Source: Halonotius aquaticus (GTDB lineage Archaea; Halobacteriota; Halobacteria; Halobacteriales; Haloferacaceae). Taken from it: a stretch of 64,000 bases of DNA. This document shows, piece after piece, positions 37,140-46,154 of the stretch; position 1 is the stretch's first letter, and every line of letters begins with the position of its first letter. Below the pieces are notes generated by a model. That model worked only from the letters and a program-made list of their open reading frames with translations, had not been told where the DNA came from and made no database searches. The stretch spans positions 496,001 to 560,000 of the forward strand of contig NZ_QKNY01000018.1 in the NCBI RefSeq assembly GCF_003605575.1, written 5' to 3'. A program made the position numbers and the translations under genes.

Positions 37140-37727
37140 TTAGAGGATGTACGCGCTGTTGTTCTCGATCTGGCGAGGGGCCTGTAGCTGCTTGTAGGTG
37201 CTTCCACCCGCCGGGGCTTGTGAGATGAACGTGATCGATTCTGACTCGTTGAGCGGTGTGATACCACTAATATCCGTCAACGAGAACTCAACGACCATCA
37301 GGTCGTTTTGATCGGATAATGTATTGGCGCCGTCCTCAAGGCCTTGTTTTGGATAAAACTCGATGCCATCGCTAGCGGTGCCGGCACTCGTATTTTCACC
37401 GTTGACCACAGTCGCGTCGCCCTCGGTTTCAATCGTATACGAGACCTTGCTGAGGTTGATCGGATCAGAGCCGGACGCGAGTCGAACGCTCGCATTGAGC
37501 GTGTCGATCGTTTTGTTTGAGTTTGTCTCAAGCCCGATCACTTTACCGACCTGAACGACATCGCTAACTTCAGCCGTTGTTTCTTCACCGGTTGCCTGTG
37601 CTTGTGATTGCAGGAGGCCTGCAGTGTTGATCAACACGCCCGCGGCGATCGCCGCGACCAGCACCATCGCAATGAACACGATGAGCGTGCCGATCCCCAC
37701 CTGACCTCGGTTCTCTGGTTCGAACAT
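37140..37727 (-). CDS. Archaellin (archaeal flagellin)
   Basis: This 195-residue filament protein starts with a class III signal MFEPENRG, expected to be cut by the prepilin peptidase before [20 protein letters not shown], which forms the N-terminal assembly helix. The mature domain has several Asn-X-Ser/Thr sequons (NKT, NAS, NLS, NTS, NES), as expected for N-glycosylated archaellins. No other archaellum or chemotaxis gene is near. The mature domain is short but within range for haloarchaea. Confidence 0.9.
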   Translation of the reverse strand: MFEPENRGQVGIGTLIVFIAMVLVAAIAAGVLINTAGLLQSQAQATGEETTAEVSDVVQVGKVIGLETNSNKTIDTLNASVRLASGSDPINLSKVSYTIETEGDATVVNGENTSAGTASDGIEFYPKQGLEDGANTLSDQNDLMVVEFSLTDISGITPLNESESITFISQAPAGGSTYKQLQAPRQIENNSAYIL

Positions 37728-38247
37728 AGTGTGACGTCGCCCACCCGGAACAGGGTCGGCGATATCAGAACGGACTCCGAAGAGGGATATAAAATTGTGG
37801 CAGCAGTTTTCAAAATAGATAATTGTGTTAGAAATTCAGAAGGAATAAATTCAATAGACGAGCCTCGATTGATTCTCAATAGAGGAGCCATTTTTCTCTA
37901 ATTCTCTTTTTTGATATCTCGTCGATACTTATTTTACCCTCTCGCTCCAACCAACTGGTAGTCGCCTTTCGTGACTGAAGGTGACTGTGTGACTACTACC
38001 CGGAACAGGTAGGGGAAGTTACCCAACGCTTCCCGTTCGAGATCCGGGGTGGTCGCGGATTGGTATTTTCTGCGGGCGCAGGTCATCCCAGTCGATCACC
38101 CGTCGAAAGAAGACTGTAGGTTTATTTCCGCCAGCATTGTTGCCATAGATGGCCGCAATACGGCGGCCACCGACACCGAAACCCCACTGCACCGGGAGCG
38201 TCCCACCGCGCTCCCACTTAAGAAACGATGTCGAACGAACGCGGTGG
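37728..38247. other. 520-bp non-coding gap between archaellin and nitroreductase
   Basis: The left part holds the archaellin promoter and an A+T-rich block to about 37940. A hairpin at 37960-37986 pairs AGTCGCCTT with AAGGTGACT (one G-T pair, nine-base loop). The right part (38000-38247) has fragments of open frame on both strands, including a leftward one overlapping the nitroreductase end, but no start or motif that supports a gene. It could be a decayed gene or house a small RNA. Confidence 0.5.
37787..37794 (-). promoter_or_regulatory. TATA box of the archaellin gene
   Basis: The reverse strand reads TTTTATAT about 60-67 bases upstream of the archaellin ATG, predicting transcription start near 37764 and a leader of about 35-40 bases. 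The region 37780-37930 is strikingly A+T-rich compared with the rest of the window. Confidence 0.55.
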
Positions 38248-38922
38248 TTAGTCTCCGAAAGCAGGTGTTTCCAGCGTCGTCTCCTCGCTTGGGTCGAAAG
38301 CCTCGTAGTGGACAACCTCCTCGATCGGGCGGCGACCTTTTCGCTCGTTGTCGATGTCGGCGGCCGGCGTAGCCGGATAGCCGAGCGTGATGAGCATCAC
38401 CGGTTCGTACCCGTCCGGGATGTCGAACGCTTCAACGAGCCCATCAGCGTCGAAGCCTTCCATCGGGCAACTGGCGACGCCGTGTGTCCACGCCGCATAC
38501 ATGAGCGTCATCGCCGCCAACGACGTTGATCGCGTTGTCCACGTTTGGCGGTCAGCCGCCGACATCCCAGCCATCGCCTCGACGTTGTCCAACAACGCGT
38601 TTCGGACGTCGTCGTTCGGGATGTACTCCTTGGCGAGCCAGTCGTCAAACACCGCCTCGGCGTGGGCCATCGGATCGGTGTTCCCGAGGACGACGACAGT
38701 CGTGTCAGCGTCAACAACGTGGTCTTGGCCGTTGGCGACGGCTTTGAGTCGCTCCTTGGTCTCCGTGTCGCGCAGCGCAAGCAGCTCCCAGGGCTGGAGA
38801 TTGTAGCCGGAGGGCGCAAGCGTCGTCGCCTGGAAGATGGCATCGAGGGTCGACTGTGCGATCGACTCGTCACTGTAGTCGTGTACTGATCGTCGGGTCG
38901 CAACGGCGTCTGTGAAATCCAC
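38248..38922 (-). CDS. Nitroreductase family protein
   Basis: This 224-residue flavoenzyme of the NADPH-dependent nitroreductase family binds FMN and reduces nitro compounds, quinones or flavins. The FMN-binding N terminus ATRRSVHDYSD, the segment LAPSGYNLQPWELL, and the late VMLITLGYPA are diagnostic. The physiological substrate is unknown. It is divergent from the phosphohexomutase gene by about 115 bp. Confidence 0.9.
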   Translation of the reverse strand: MDFTDAVATRRSVHDYSDESIAQSTLDAIFQATTLAPSGYNLQPWELLALRDTETKERLKAVANGQDHVVDADTTVVVLGNTDPMAHAEAVFDDWLAKEYIPNDDVRNALLDNVEAMAGMSAADRQTWTTRSTSLAAMTLMYAAWTHGVASCPMEGFDADGLVEAFDIPDGYEPVMLITLGYPATPAADIDNERKGRRPIEEVVHYEAFDPSEETTLETPAFGD

Positions 38923-39037
38923 ACCAACGAGAGGGGCCGAACAGGGATAACGACGAGGCTCCCGGCAGCCGTCGATGGAAGGGCCCCCGGAGGCTGTGAC
39001 CTCCTATCTTTTTGACGATCCACACAGCAGGTAGGGT

Positions 39038-40411
39038 ATGGACAAGATTGCCTTCGGCACTGATGGGTGGCGTGCCACCCTCGATGTCTTCACCGACGAA
39101 CGCGTTCGAATCGTTGGCGAAGCGGTCGCAACCTATCTTGAGGAGGAGGGATACACCGATCCCGTCATCATCGGCTATGACGCCCGCGAAACCTCACCCG
39201 GCTTTGCGGAAAGCCTCGCTGAGATCATGGCTGGCCACGGCTTCGACGTGCTCCTGCCGGAACGTGATTGCCCGACACCCGTGATCGCCTACGCGATCGT
39301 CAACCGCGGACTCTCCTGTGCGCTGATGGTCACGGCCTCGCACAATCCGCCGGAGTACAACGGCGTCAAGTTCATTCCCGAAGACGGCGCACCCGCCCTC
39401 CCCGAACGCACCGAGAAGATCGTCGACAACCTCGCCGAACCCGACCTCCTCCCCGAGGAGGAGTGGGGTGAGATCACCGAGATCGACCCGATCCCGGATC
39501 ACGCCGACCATGCAACCGATCTCGTCGGCGCAGATCTCTCGGATCTCACCATCGTCTACGACGCCCTCCACGGCAGCGGCCGCGGCGTCACCGACGCCCT
39601 GCTTGAGTCGGCGGGCGCGGAGGTCATCACCCGCCGTTGCACCCAAGATCCCGACTTCGGCGGCGGCGAACCCGAACCGAGCCCGAGCAATCTCCAACCG
39701 CTGGCTGACGCGGTCGAAGAACACGACGCCGACCTCGGGATCGCCAACGACGGCGACGCCGACCGCATTGCGATCACGACGCCCGACCGCGGCTATCTCG
39801 ACGAGAACCTGTTTTTCGCCGCCGTCTACGACTACCTGCTCGAAACTGATTCGGGCCCAGCCGTCCGCTCGGTGTCGACGACGTTCCTCATCGACCGCAT
39901 CGCCGAGGCCAACGGCGAGGAGGTCGTCGAGGTGCCGGTCGGCTTCAAGTGGGTCGGCAAAGCGATGGGTGACTCCGACGCGCTGATCGGCGGCGAAGAG
40001 TCGGGCGGCTTCTCAATCCGGGGTCACATCCGCGAGAAAGACGGCGTCCTGATGGCCCTGCTGGCCGGCGCGGTCACCGCCGCCAAACCGCTCGACGACC
40101 GAGTTGACGCCCTGCTTGAGGAGCACGGTGAGATCCACGCCAGCAAACGCAGCGTCGACTGCCCCGACAGCGAGAAGGAGCGCGTCCTTGAGGACCTCGA
40201 AGACCACATCCCGGAGTCGGTCGCTGGCTCAGCCGTTGCCAACACCGTCACCCTCGACGGCTTCAAACTCCTCCTTGAGGACGGCTCGTGGCTACTGATT
40301 CGACCGAGCGGCACCGAGCCGAAACTGCGGGTCTACGGCGAGGCCGGCAGCGACGAACGGCTCCAGACACTCCTGGACGAGGGCGTCGACCTCGTCGAAC
40401 CGCTGGTGTAG
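39038..40411 (+). CDS. Phosphoglucomutase/phosphomannomutase family protein
   Basis: This 457-residue alpha-D-phosphohexomutase has the catalytic phosphoserine loop TASHNPPEYNGVKF with Ser101, the metal loop NDGDADRIA, the sugar-binding loop GGEESGGFS and the phosphate-binding RPSGTEPKLRVYG. These residues do not settle whether it prefers glucose, mannose or glucosamine phosphates. The GEESGG loop is more like glucose/mannose enzymes than the GEGNGG of the paralogue at 41317. PCNA lies between the two. Confidence 0.9.
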   Translation: MDKIAFGTDGWRATLDVFTDERVRIVGEAVATYLEEEGYTDPVIIGYDARETSPGFAESLAEIMAGHGFDVLLPERDCPTPVIAYAIVNRGLSCALMVTASHNPPEYNGVKFIPEDGAPALPERTEKIVDNLAEPDLLPEEEWGEITEIDPIPDHADHATDLVGADLSDLTIVYDALHGSGRGVTDALLESAGAEVITRRCTQDPDFGGGEPEPSPSNLQPLADAVEEHDADLGIANDGDADRIAITTPDRGYLDENLFFAAVYDYLLETDSGPAVRSVSTTFLIDRIAEANGEEVVEVPVGFKWVGKAMGDSDALIGGEESGGFSIRGHIREKDGVLMALLAGAVTAAKPLDDRVDALLEEHGEIHASKRSVDCPDSEKERVLEDLEDHIPESVAGSAVANTVTLDGFKLLLEDGSWLLIRPSGTEPKLRVYGEAGSDERLQTLLDEGVDLVEPLV

Positions 40412-40489
40412 GCTCTCACCGCCTGTCGACTGCGGTGGCCCGGTGTGTAAACCGGGTGTCTTTTTATCCGGGCTTTCGTATCCCGCAGC

Positions 40490-41233
40490 ATGTTCAAGGC
40501 CATCGTGAGTGCTGACACGCTCAAGGACGCGCTTGACTCGGTGAGCGTGTTGGTAGACGAGTGTAAGATCCGGCTGAACGAGGAAGAGTTCGCCATCCGC
40601 GCCGTCGACCCCGCCAACGTCGGGATGGTCGACCTCTCGCTGGCCGCCGCGGCCTTTGAGTCCTACGAGGCCGACGGCGGCGTCATCGGCGTCAACCTCG
40701 GTCGACTCGAAGATATCGCCGGGATGGCAAACAGCGGCGATCTCATTCATCTCGAACTCAACGAGGAAACCCGTAAGCTCCACATCCAGATCGATGGGCT
40801 CTCGTATACGCTCGCGTTGATTGACCCTGATTCGATCCGCCAGGAACCCGACATCCCGGATCTCGATCTCTCGGCGGAGATCGTCTTGGAGGGCAGCCAA
40901 CTCAGCCGCGGGATCACCGCCGCCGACATGGTCAGCGACCACATCGCCCTCCGTGTCGACCCCGACGAGGAAGCCTTCTATATCGAAGCCGAGGGCGACA
41001 CCGACGACGTGGATCTCAAACTCGACAGCGACGATCTGATCGATCTCACCGCCGGCGCGGCCGACTCCCTGTTTTCACTCGACTATCTCAAGGATATGAA
41101 CAAGGCGATCCCGAAGGCAGCCGAGGTCACGACCGAACTCGGCGAGGAGTTCCCCGTCAAACTCCACTATGAGTTTGCCGAGGGCCTCGGCCAGGTCACC
41201 TACATGCTCGCCCCGCGGATTCAAAGCGAATAA
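40490..41233 (+). CDS. pcn: DNA polymerase sliding clamp PCNA
   Basis: This 247-residue clamp forms a homotrimeric ring that tethers polymerases, ligase and FEN1 to DNA. It starts [18 protein letters not shown]. The interdomain connecting region carries [17 protein letters not shown]. The C-terminal segment [23 protein letters not shown] is typical. High acidity matches haloarchaeal PCNA. It is a single-gene unit between two phosphohexomutase genes, with about 80 bases on each side for promoters. Confidence 0.97.
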   Translation: MFKAIVSADTLKDALDSVSVLVDECKIRLNEEEFAIRAVDPANVGMVDLSLAAAAFESYEADGGVIGVNLGRLEDIAGMANSGDLIHLELNEETRKLHIQIDGLSYTLALIDPDSIRQEPDIPDLDLSAEIVLEGSQLSRGITAADMVSDHIALRVDPDEEAFYIEAEGDTDDVDLKLDSDDLIDLTAGAADSLFSLDYLKDMNKAIPKAAEVTTELGEEFPVKLHYEFAEGLGQVTYMLAPRIQSE

Positions 41234-41316
41234 CGACGGCAGCACGCATCGACTGGCGTGGCAGGCTGACAGCGGCAGGCCGCAACCGATTTTACGCACC
41301 CGCTTGAGGCGTAGGT

Positions 41317-42675
41317 ATGGAAGTGTTCGGCTCCAGTGGAGCCCGCGGGATCGCCGGCACCGAACTCACCCCTGAGTTCGTGCTGCAGGTCGCCCAAGCC
41401 GCTGGGACGGTCTGGGAGGCCGACCGCGCCGCCGTCGCCACCGACACCCGCCTGACCGGGCAGATGTTCGCCGATGCCACCGCCTCGGGGCTGGCTGGGG
41501 TCGGGCTCGATGTCGACCGCCTCGGACTGACGCCAACGCCGGCGATCGGCCGGTACTGCGAACAGGAAGCGATCCCGGGGGTGATGCTGACGGCCTCGCA
41601 CAATCCACCGGAGTACAACGGCGTCAAGCTCATCGGCGCCGACGGGATCGAGCTCTCAATCGACCGCTTAGAGCGGATCGAAGCCCACGCCCTCGGCGAG
41701 GAGTTCGACCTCGTCCCGTGGGAACTCGTCGGCGAGAGCCGCGAGGTCGACACCGCCAACGCCACCTATCAACAATCGCTGCTCGACGCCATCGACACCA
41801 AGCGCATCGCCGACGCCGACCTCACAGTCGCGCTCGATCCTGGCCACGGTGCCGGCGGCCTAGTCAGCCCAGAGTTCTACCGCGAGTTAGGCTGTGAGGT
41901 TGTCACCGTCAACGCCCAACTCGACGGCCGGTTCCCCGGCCGGCTGCCCGAACCCGTCCCCGAAAATCTCGATGACCTCGGTCGGCTTGTCGAGGCCGCC
42001 GACGCCGACGTTGGGATCGCCCACGACGGGGATGCCGACCGCTCGGTGTTTTTCGACGAACAGGGCCGCTTCATCGACGGCGACGCCTCGCTGGCCGCCT
42101 TGGCTGCACGCGAGTTGTCAGCCGGCGATCACACTGTCGCCGCGGTCAACGTCTCCCAGCGGTTGGTCGATGTCTGTGAGCGCGTCGACGCCGAGTTGGC
42201 GCTCACACCGATCGGCGCGACACACATCATCACCCGGATCAAGGAGCTGTGGACGGCCGGTGAGACCGTTCCCATCGCCGGCGAGGGCAACGGCGGCGTC
42301 TTCTTCCCGAATCACCGCCTCGTCCGGGATGGCCCGTATATCGGCGCGAAGTTCCTCGAACTGATCGCCGACCAACCGGCCAGCGAGGTCGTCGCCCCGT
42401 ATCAGGACTACCACAGCACACGGGTTAATCTCGCCTACGGCAGCGAGGCCGAACGCCGGACGATGCTGTCGGCCGCCGAGGAGTACGTCCACGCTGCCGA
42501 CGCCGAGATCTCGACGCTCGACGGCTACCGCCTCGATTACGGCGACTCGTGGGTGTTGGTACGACCCAGCGGCACCGAGCCGAAGATCCGGATCGTCGCC
42601 GAGGGGACGACCGCCGACCGCGCCGAGGAACTGGCGACCGATCTCGCCGACGTGGTGCGGGCGGCCGTGGAATAA
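41317..42675 (+). CDS. glmM: Phosphoglucosamine mutase-like protein
   Basis: This 452-residue phosphohexomutase has the phosphoserine loop TASHNPPEYNGVKLIGADGI with Ser94, the metal loop HDGDADRS, the sugar loop GEGNGGVFF and the phosphate loop RPSGTEPKIRIV. The GEGNGG loop and the short N terminus EVFGSSGARG are typical of archaeal GlmM-type enzymes, which feed glucosamine-1-phosphate to UDP-GlcNAc synthesis. Assignment over a general phosphoglucomutase is moderately supported. Confidence 0.85.
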   Translation: MEVFGSSGARGIAGTELTPEFVLQVAQAAGTVWEADRAAVATDTRLTGQMFADATASGLAGVGLDVDRLGLTPTPAIGRYCEQEAIPGVMLTASHNPPEYNGVKLIGADGIELSIDRLERIEAHALGEEFDLVPWELVGESREVDTANATYQQSLLDAIDTKRIADADLTVALDPGHGAGGLVSPEFYRELGCEVVTVNAQLDGRFPGRLPEPVPENLDDLGRLVEAADADVGIAHDGDADRSVFFDEQGRFIDGDASLAALAARELSAGDHTVAAVNVSQRLVDVCERVDAELALTPIGATHIITRIKELWTAGETVPIAGEGNGGVFFPNHRLVRDGPYIGAKFLELIADQPASEVVAPYQDYHSTRVNLAYGSEAERRTMLSAAEEYVHAADAEISTLDGYRLDYGDSWVLVRPSGTEPKIRIVAEGTTADRAEELATDLADVVRAAVE

Positions 42676-42747
42676 CACCGCGCCGACGGGAAACCTGTCA
42701 CCACGGCGGCAAACATGGTAATAGCCCACCCACCCAAACAGGAAGCC

Positions 42748-43032
42748 ATGGAACGAATCGTCAAAGTGGTTCCGGACGCTGGCTTGCACGCACGACCGGC
42801 CTCACAGTTTGTCCAGACGGCAAATCGATTCGACAGTGAGATCACAGTCGGGCGGGCCGACGGCGACGACGCCGTGGGTGCCAACAGCATGCTCGCGGTG
42901 ACCGGGCTGAACATCGAACACGGCGAGTCGGTGCGGATCACCGCCGAGGGCGACGACGCCGAGGCTGCGCTTGATGAACTCGAAGCCCTGTTGACAACGC
43001 CGGTCGAAGACGAGGAGGAAGACAGCGAATGA
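42748..43032 (+). CDS. ptsH: Phosphocarrier protein HPr
   Basis: This 94-residue HPr passes phosphate from enzyme I to sugar-specific EIIA proteins or to DhaM-type acceptors. The phosphorylated residue is His14 in AGLHARPAS. The rest (FDSEITVGRADGDDAVGANSMLAVTGL) is a typical HPr fold with a short acidic C terminus. ATG 42748 (MERIVKVVPD) is the natural start. Its stop overlaps the ATG of ptsI by four bases. Confidence 0.93.
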   Translation: MERIVKVVPDAGLHARPASQFVQTANRFDSEITVGRADGDDAVGANSMLAVTGLNIEHGESVRITAEGDDAEAALDELEALLTTPVEDEEEDSE

Positions 43033-44714
43033 AGCGCAGCGGCATCGGGAGCACACCGCTGTCCGGTGTCGGCACCGCCCGCTGGTACCGACCCAGTGAT
43101 CTGACGCTGCCTGAGCAACCCGACCCAAGCGCGGTCGACAGCGACGCCGAACAGGCCCGCTTCGAGGACGCCCAAGCGACCGCCCGCCAGCAGATCGAAC
43201 AGGCCCGCCAGCAGGCCGCCGAGCGCGTCGGTGAAGATGAGGCCGCCGTCTTCGAGGCCCATCTCCAGTTTCTCGATGACCCCCAACTCGTCGACGATAT
43301 CGAAAGCGCGATCGGCGAGGGCACACCGGCCGAACACGCCGTCGACGATCGGTTTGGGGAAGCAATCGCCCAGTTCGAGGGGATGGACGGCCGGATGGCC
43401 GAACGCGCCGACGATCTGCGTGATATCCGGGATCGACTCCTCCGGTCGCTGTTGGCTGTCGAAACCGTCGATCTCTCGGCGTTGCCAGCCGGCACGATCC
43501 TCCTGGCCGAACGCCTCACCCCGAGTGATACCGCAGAGCTCGATCCCGATTCGGTCGCCGGCATCGCCACCGTCACCGGCGGGCGCACCTCTCATGCTGC
43601 GATCATCGCCCGCTCGTTGGCGATCCCAGCGGTCGTCGGCGTCGGCGAGGAGTTGACCGAGATCGAGGAGGGGGCGGACGTACTCGTCGACGGCGAGGCC
43701 GGCACCGTGGTTGTCGATCCCGACGAGGACGAGCGGGCGGCCGCCGGCGGCGTTGACGCACCGGTCGTCGAGGAAACGGTGTCGACAGCGGATGGAGTAG
43801 AAATCGAGGTCGCAGCCAACATCGGCGGCGAGGCAGAACTTGATCCGGCCGTCGCCCGCGGTGCCGACGGGATCGGCCTCTTCCGCAGCGAGTTCCTGTT
43901 TTTGGATCGGGAATCCCCGCCGGATGAGGCCGAGCAGTACGACGCGATCACGACCGCGCTGGCGGCGTTTCCGGACGACCGGGTCGTCGTCCGAACGCTC
44001 GATATCGGCGGCGACAAAGCCGTGCCGTATCTCGACCTTCCAGAGGAAACAAACCCCTTCCTCGGCCAGCGCGGGATTCGGCTTTCGCTGGGGGCCCACA
44101 GCGACCTCTTCGAGACACAGTTGCGTGCGTTGCTGCGGGCGGCGGCCAGCGAGCACGGCGACGACCTCGCCGTGATGTTTCCGATGGCGACACAGATCGA
44201 GGAAGTTGCGGCCGCCATCGAGCGCGTCGAATCGGTCGCCGCCGATCTTGACGGCGAGGGCGTCGACTACGCGATGCCGGAACTCGGCGTGATGATCGAA
44301 ACGCCCGCAGCCGCGTTTCTTGCCGACAGCTTGGCTGAGCGACTCGACTTCCTCAGTATCGGCACCAACGACCTCACGCAGTACGTGATGGCCGTCGACC
44401 GCGAGAATGACGCCGTCGCCGACTACCACGACCCGCTGCATCCGGCGGTGTTGCGCGCCATCGACCGAACGGTCTCAGCGGCCGACGGCAACGACGCCTG
44501 GGTCGGCATGTGCGGCGAGATGGCCGGCGATCCCGATCTAACGGCGTTGCTCGTTGGCCTCGGCCTCGATGAACTCAGTATGAGCGCAGTGACGGTGCCG
44601 GCGGTGAAACAGCAGGTGCAGGAAACCGCGACCAGCGCTGCCCGCGACCTCGCAGATGACGCGCTGGCCTGTGAGACACGGGCCGAGGTGCTGGACGTGC
44701 TCGACGAGAGCTAA
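43029..44714 (+). CDS. ptsI: Phosphoenolpyruvate-protein phosphotransferase (enzyme I)
   Basis: This 561-residue enzyme I takes phosphate from phosphoenolpyruvate and gives it to HPr. The phospho-histidine is His189 in TVTGGRTSHAAIIARSL. The C-terminal PEP-binding barrel shows GIGLFRSEFLF, ETNPFLGQRGIRLSL and SIGTNDLTQYVMAVDR, plus MCGEMAGDP. Neither EII components nor a dihydroxyacetone kinase are in the window. The start overlaps ptsH, so both are coupled. Confidence 0.95.
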   Translation: MKRSGIGSTPLSGVGTARWYRPSDLTLPEQPDPSAVDSDAEQARFEDAQATARQQIEQARQQAAERVGEDEAAVFEAHLQFLDDPQLVDDIESAIGEGTPAEHAVDDRFGEAIAQFEGMDGRMAERADDLRDIRDRLLRSLLAVETVDLSALPAGTILLAERLTPSDTAELDPDSVAGIATVTGGRTSHAAIIARSLAIPAVVGVGEELTEIEEGADVLVDGEAGTVVVDPDEDERAAAGGVDAPVVEETVSTADGVEIEVAANIGGEAELDPAVARGADGIGLFRSEFLFLDRESPPDEAEQYDAITTALAAFPDDRVVVRTLDIGGDKAVPYLDLPEETNPFLGQRGIRLSLGAHSDLFETQLRALLRAAASEHGDDLAVMFPMATQIEEVAAAIERVESVAADLDGEGVDYAMPELGVMIETPAAAFLADSLAERLDFLSIGTNDLTQYVMAVDRENDAVADYHDPLHPAVLRAIDRTVSAADGNDAWVGMCGEMAGDPDLTALLVGLGLDELSMSAVTVPAVKQQVQETATSAARDLADDALACETRAEVLDVLDES

Positions 44715-44732
44715 GACAGTTGTTTGCGTACA

Positions 44733-44756
44733 AAACGCCAGGACAGAGAGTTGAAC
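44733..44756 (-). repeat. Partial copy of the tRNA-Ser 3' end
   Basis: The 24 bases match 44919-44942 at 22 of 24 positions in direct orientation. The matching segment is the 3' acceptor strand, T stem and start of the T loop of tRNA-Ser(GGA). Such copies mark integrase attachment sites or decayed tRNA genes. The 160 bases between the copies hold no recognisable gene. Confidence 0.75.
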
Positions 44757-44921
44757 GCAGTCGTTTCGCTCACGTCGGTCGCGTCACTCGCTGTTCAAAT
44801 CCTGTCAGTCAGCGGTTCCGGAGCAGCAGTGATCGCGGCGCGATACTCACGGCTTCGCCGTTCGTTTTCGTGGCGCTACGCGCCACATCCGCGCCGCTGG
44901 TGTATGCTGATCCGTCAGAAA

Positions 44922-45002
44922 CGCCAGGACAGGGATTTGAACCCCGGATCCCAAAGGGAACACGCTTTCCAGGCGTGCGCCTTACCACTCGGCCATCCTG
45001 GC
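44922..45002 (-). tRNA. tRNA-Ser (anticodon GGA)
   Basis: The reverse strand is an 81-nt tRNA with acceptor stem GCCAGGA/TCCTGGC and discriminator G. The anticodon stem is CACGC/GCGTG with loop CTGGAAA, so the anticodon is at 44968-44970. A long variable arm (TTCCCTTTGGGATC region) identifies it as class II tRNA-Ser. The T loop is TTCAAAT. CCA is not encoded. It reads UCC/UCU codons. Confidence 0.94.
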
Positions 45003-45177
45003 TCGTCCCCTTCTACCCCGCTGCCGATTTTAAACGTGTTGGTCGGCTATTCCGACCGCCGGCCAGCAACTACTTTCGCCCGGAACCAGTAGCCGTCGTA
45101 TCTCTGACCAATCTTCCACTACGCGACCCCGACTCACGAAACGCAATCTCCTGCTCGGTGCCGGCGGTGTACTCACC

Positions 45178-45963
45178 GTGCTGACCGGCGGCGTGGCCTA
45201 CGTCCTCAGCGAACTGGACGCCGAACACGCCGACTACACCGCACCCGAGGACTACCCGATGCTCACCACTCGCGGGCGACTGGGCGACGACGGTAGCACA
45301 CCAACAGTCGCCACCGAGGGAGGGTGGTCGTTCGACGACGCCGACGAACTATTCCTGTTTGTCCACGGCTTCGATACCGACCCGCAGGCCGCCCGCGATC
45401 AGACCTACACGCTGGATGTCGGCCTTGAGGAGTACCGCTCGTCGCCGGTCGCCGGCTACAGTTGGGACTCTGATGGCGAATGGGCCGACGCCAAGCGCGT
45501 TGCCGACGCGAACGCCGAACCGCTCGCTGACTGGCTTGCGGAGTGGGCCGCCGAGGACGGTCGCCCCGTCCACCTGGTCGGCTACTCGCTGGGCGCGCGC
45601 GTCGTCTGTGAGGCACTGACCGAATTGGAGACGAGCGAGATGGCCACCTCGCTTGCGTCGATGTCACTGCTCGGCGGTGCAATCCCAAGCGACAGCGTCG
45701 AACGCGATGGGGAGTATGGCGACGCCATCGCCGCGGTCGACGCACCCATGACCAACTTCCACAGCGGGCGCGACCGCGTGCTCGGCTGGGTCTACCGCCT
45801 CTCGGATCGCACCACGGCGGTCGGCAGCGTCGGCATCGACGACCCGGCAGCCGAGCCCGATGGCTACCGCGATGTCGACGTGACCGACCTCGTCGCCGAT
45901 CACTACTCGTATTTCGAACCCGAGGAGGGCAGTCTGTCCCGGGTGGTCGAGAGCCTCGATTAA
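45178..45963 (+). CDS. Alpha/beta hydrolase, probably exported
   Basis: This protein of at least 261 residues has a lipase-like core: LFVHGFDTDPQAARDQ (oxyanion region) and the nucleophile elbow LVGYSLGARVVCEAL with a central Ser. GTG 45178 is the first allowed start, but in frame immediately upstream (about 45121-45177) the sequence encodes PRLTKRNLLLGAGGVLTV, which looks like the front of an export signal. No ATG, GTG or TTG begins that longer form. The true start may be unusual, or a base may be wrong or mutated. Confidence 0.75.
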   Translation: MLTGGVAYVLSELDAEHADYTAPEDYPMLTTRGRLGDDGSTPTVATEGGWSFDDADELFLFVHGFDTDPQAARDQTYTLDVGLEEYRSSPVAGYSWDSDGEWADAKRVADANAEPLADWLAEWAAEDGRPVHLVGYSLGARVVCEALTELETSEMATSLASMSLLGGAIPSDSVERDGEYGDAIAAVDAPMTNFHSGRDRVLGWVYRLSDRTTAVGSVGIDDPAAEPDGYRDVDVTDLVADHYSYFEPEEGSLSRVVESLD

Positions 45964-46154
45964 CGGCGTAGACGTGCCGCAACGGCGGGCGCGGACGCGG
46001 TGACGACGACACCGACGCCAAGTGCGATCACAGCGAGACCGCCGAACCCGACCGGCAGCGTGCCACCCGCGAGGCGATACCCCAGCGCAAGCACGAGAAA
46101 CAGCAGCGCGCCGACGAGCCCCCACAAGAGGCTCGATTTACGACGCGGGCTCAC
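45960..46154 (-). CDS. Small two-helix membrane protein
   Basis: This 64-residue protein has a basic head (MSPRRKSS), two hydrophobic helices (about 8-28 and 36-56) and a basic tail (ARLRR). The ATG overlaps the ridA stop by four bases, so it is coupled to ridA. Its stop overlaps the hydrolase stop. Function is unknown. Confidence 0.72.
   Translation of the reverse strand: MSPRRKSSLLWGLVGALLFLVLALGYRLAGGTLPVGFGGLAVIALGVGVVVTASAPAVAARLRR

Noticed and set aside
38019-38315. Leftward 98-residue reading frame with WERGGTLPVQWGFGVGG
   Set aside because: It overlaps the end of the nitroreductase gene, starts inside it, and shows no recognisable family. It is mentioned as a possible relic only.
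44755-44918. Possible second tRNA or reversed T-loop between the tRNA-Ser repeats
   Set aside because: GTTCAAATC is present, but no acceptor or anticodon stem can be built around it.
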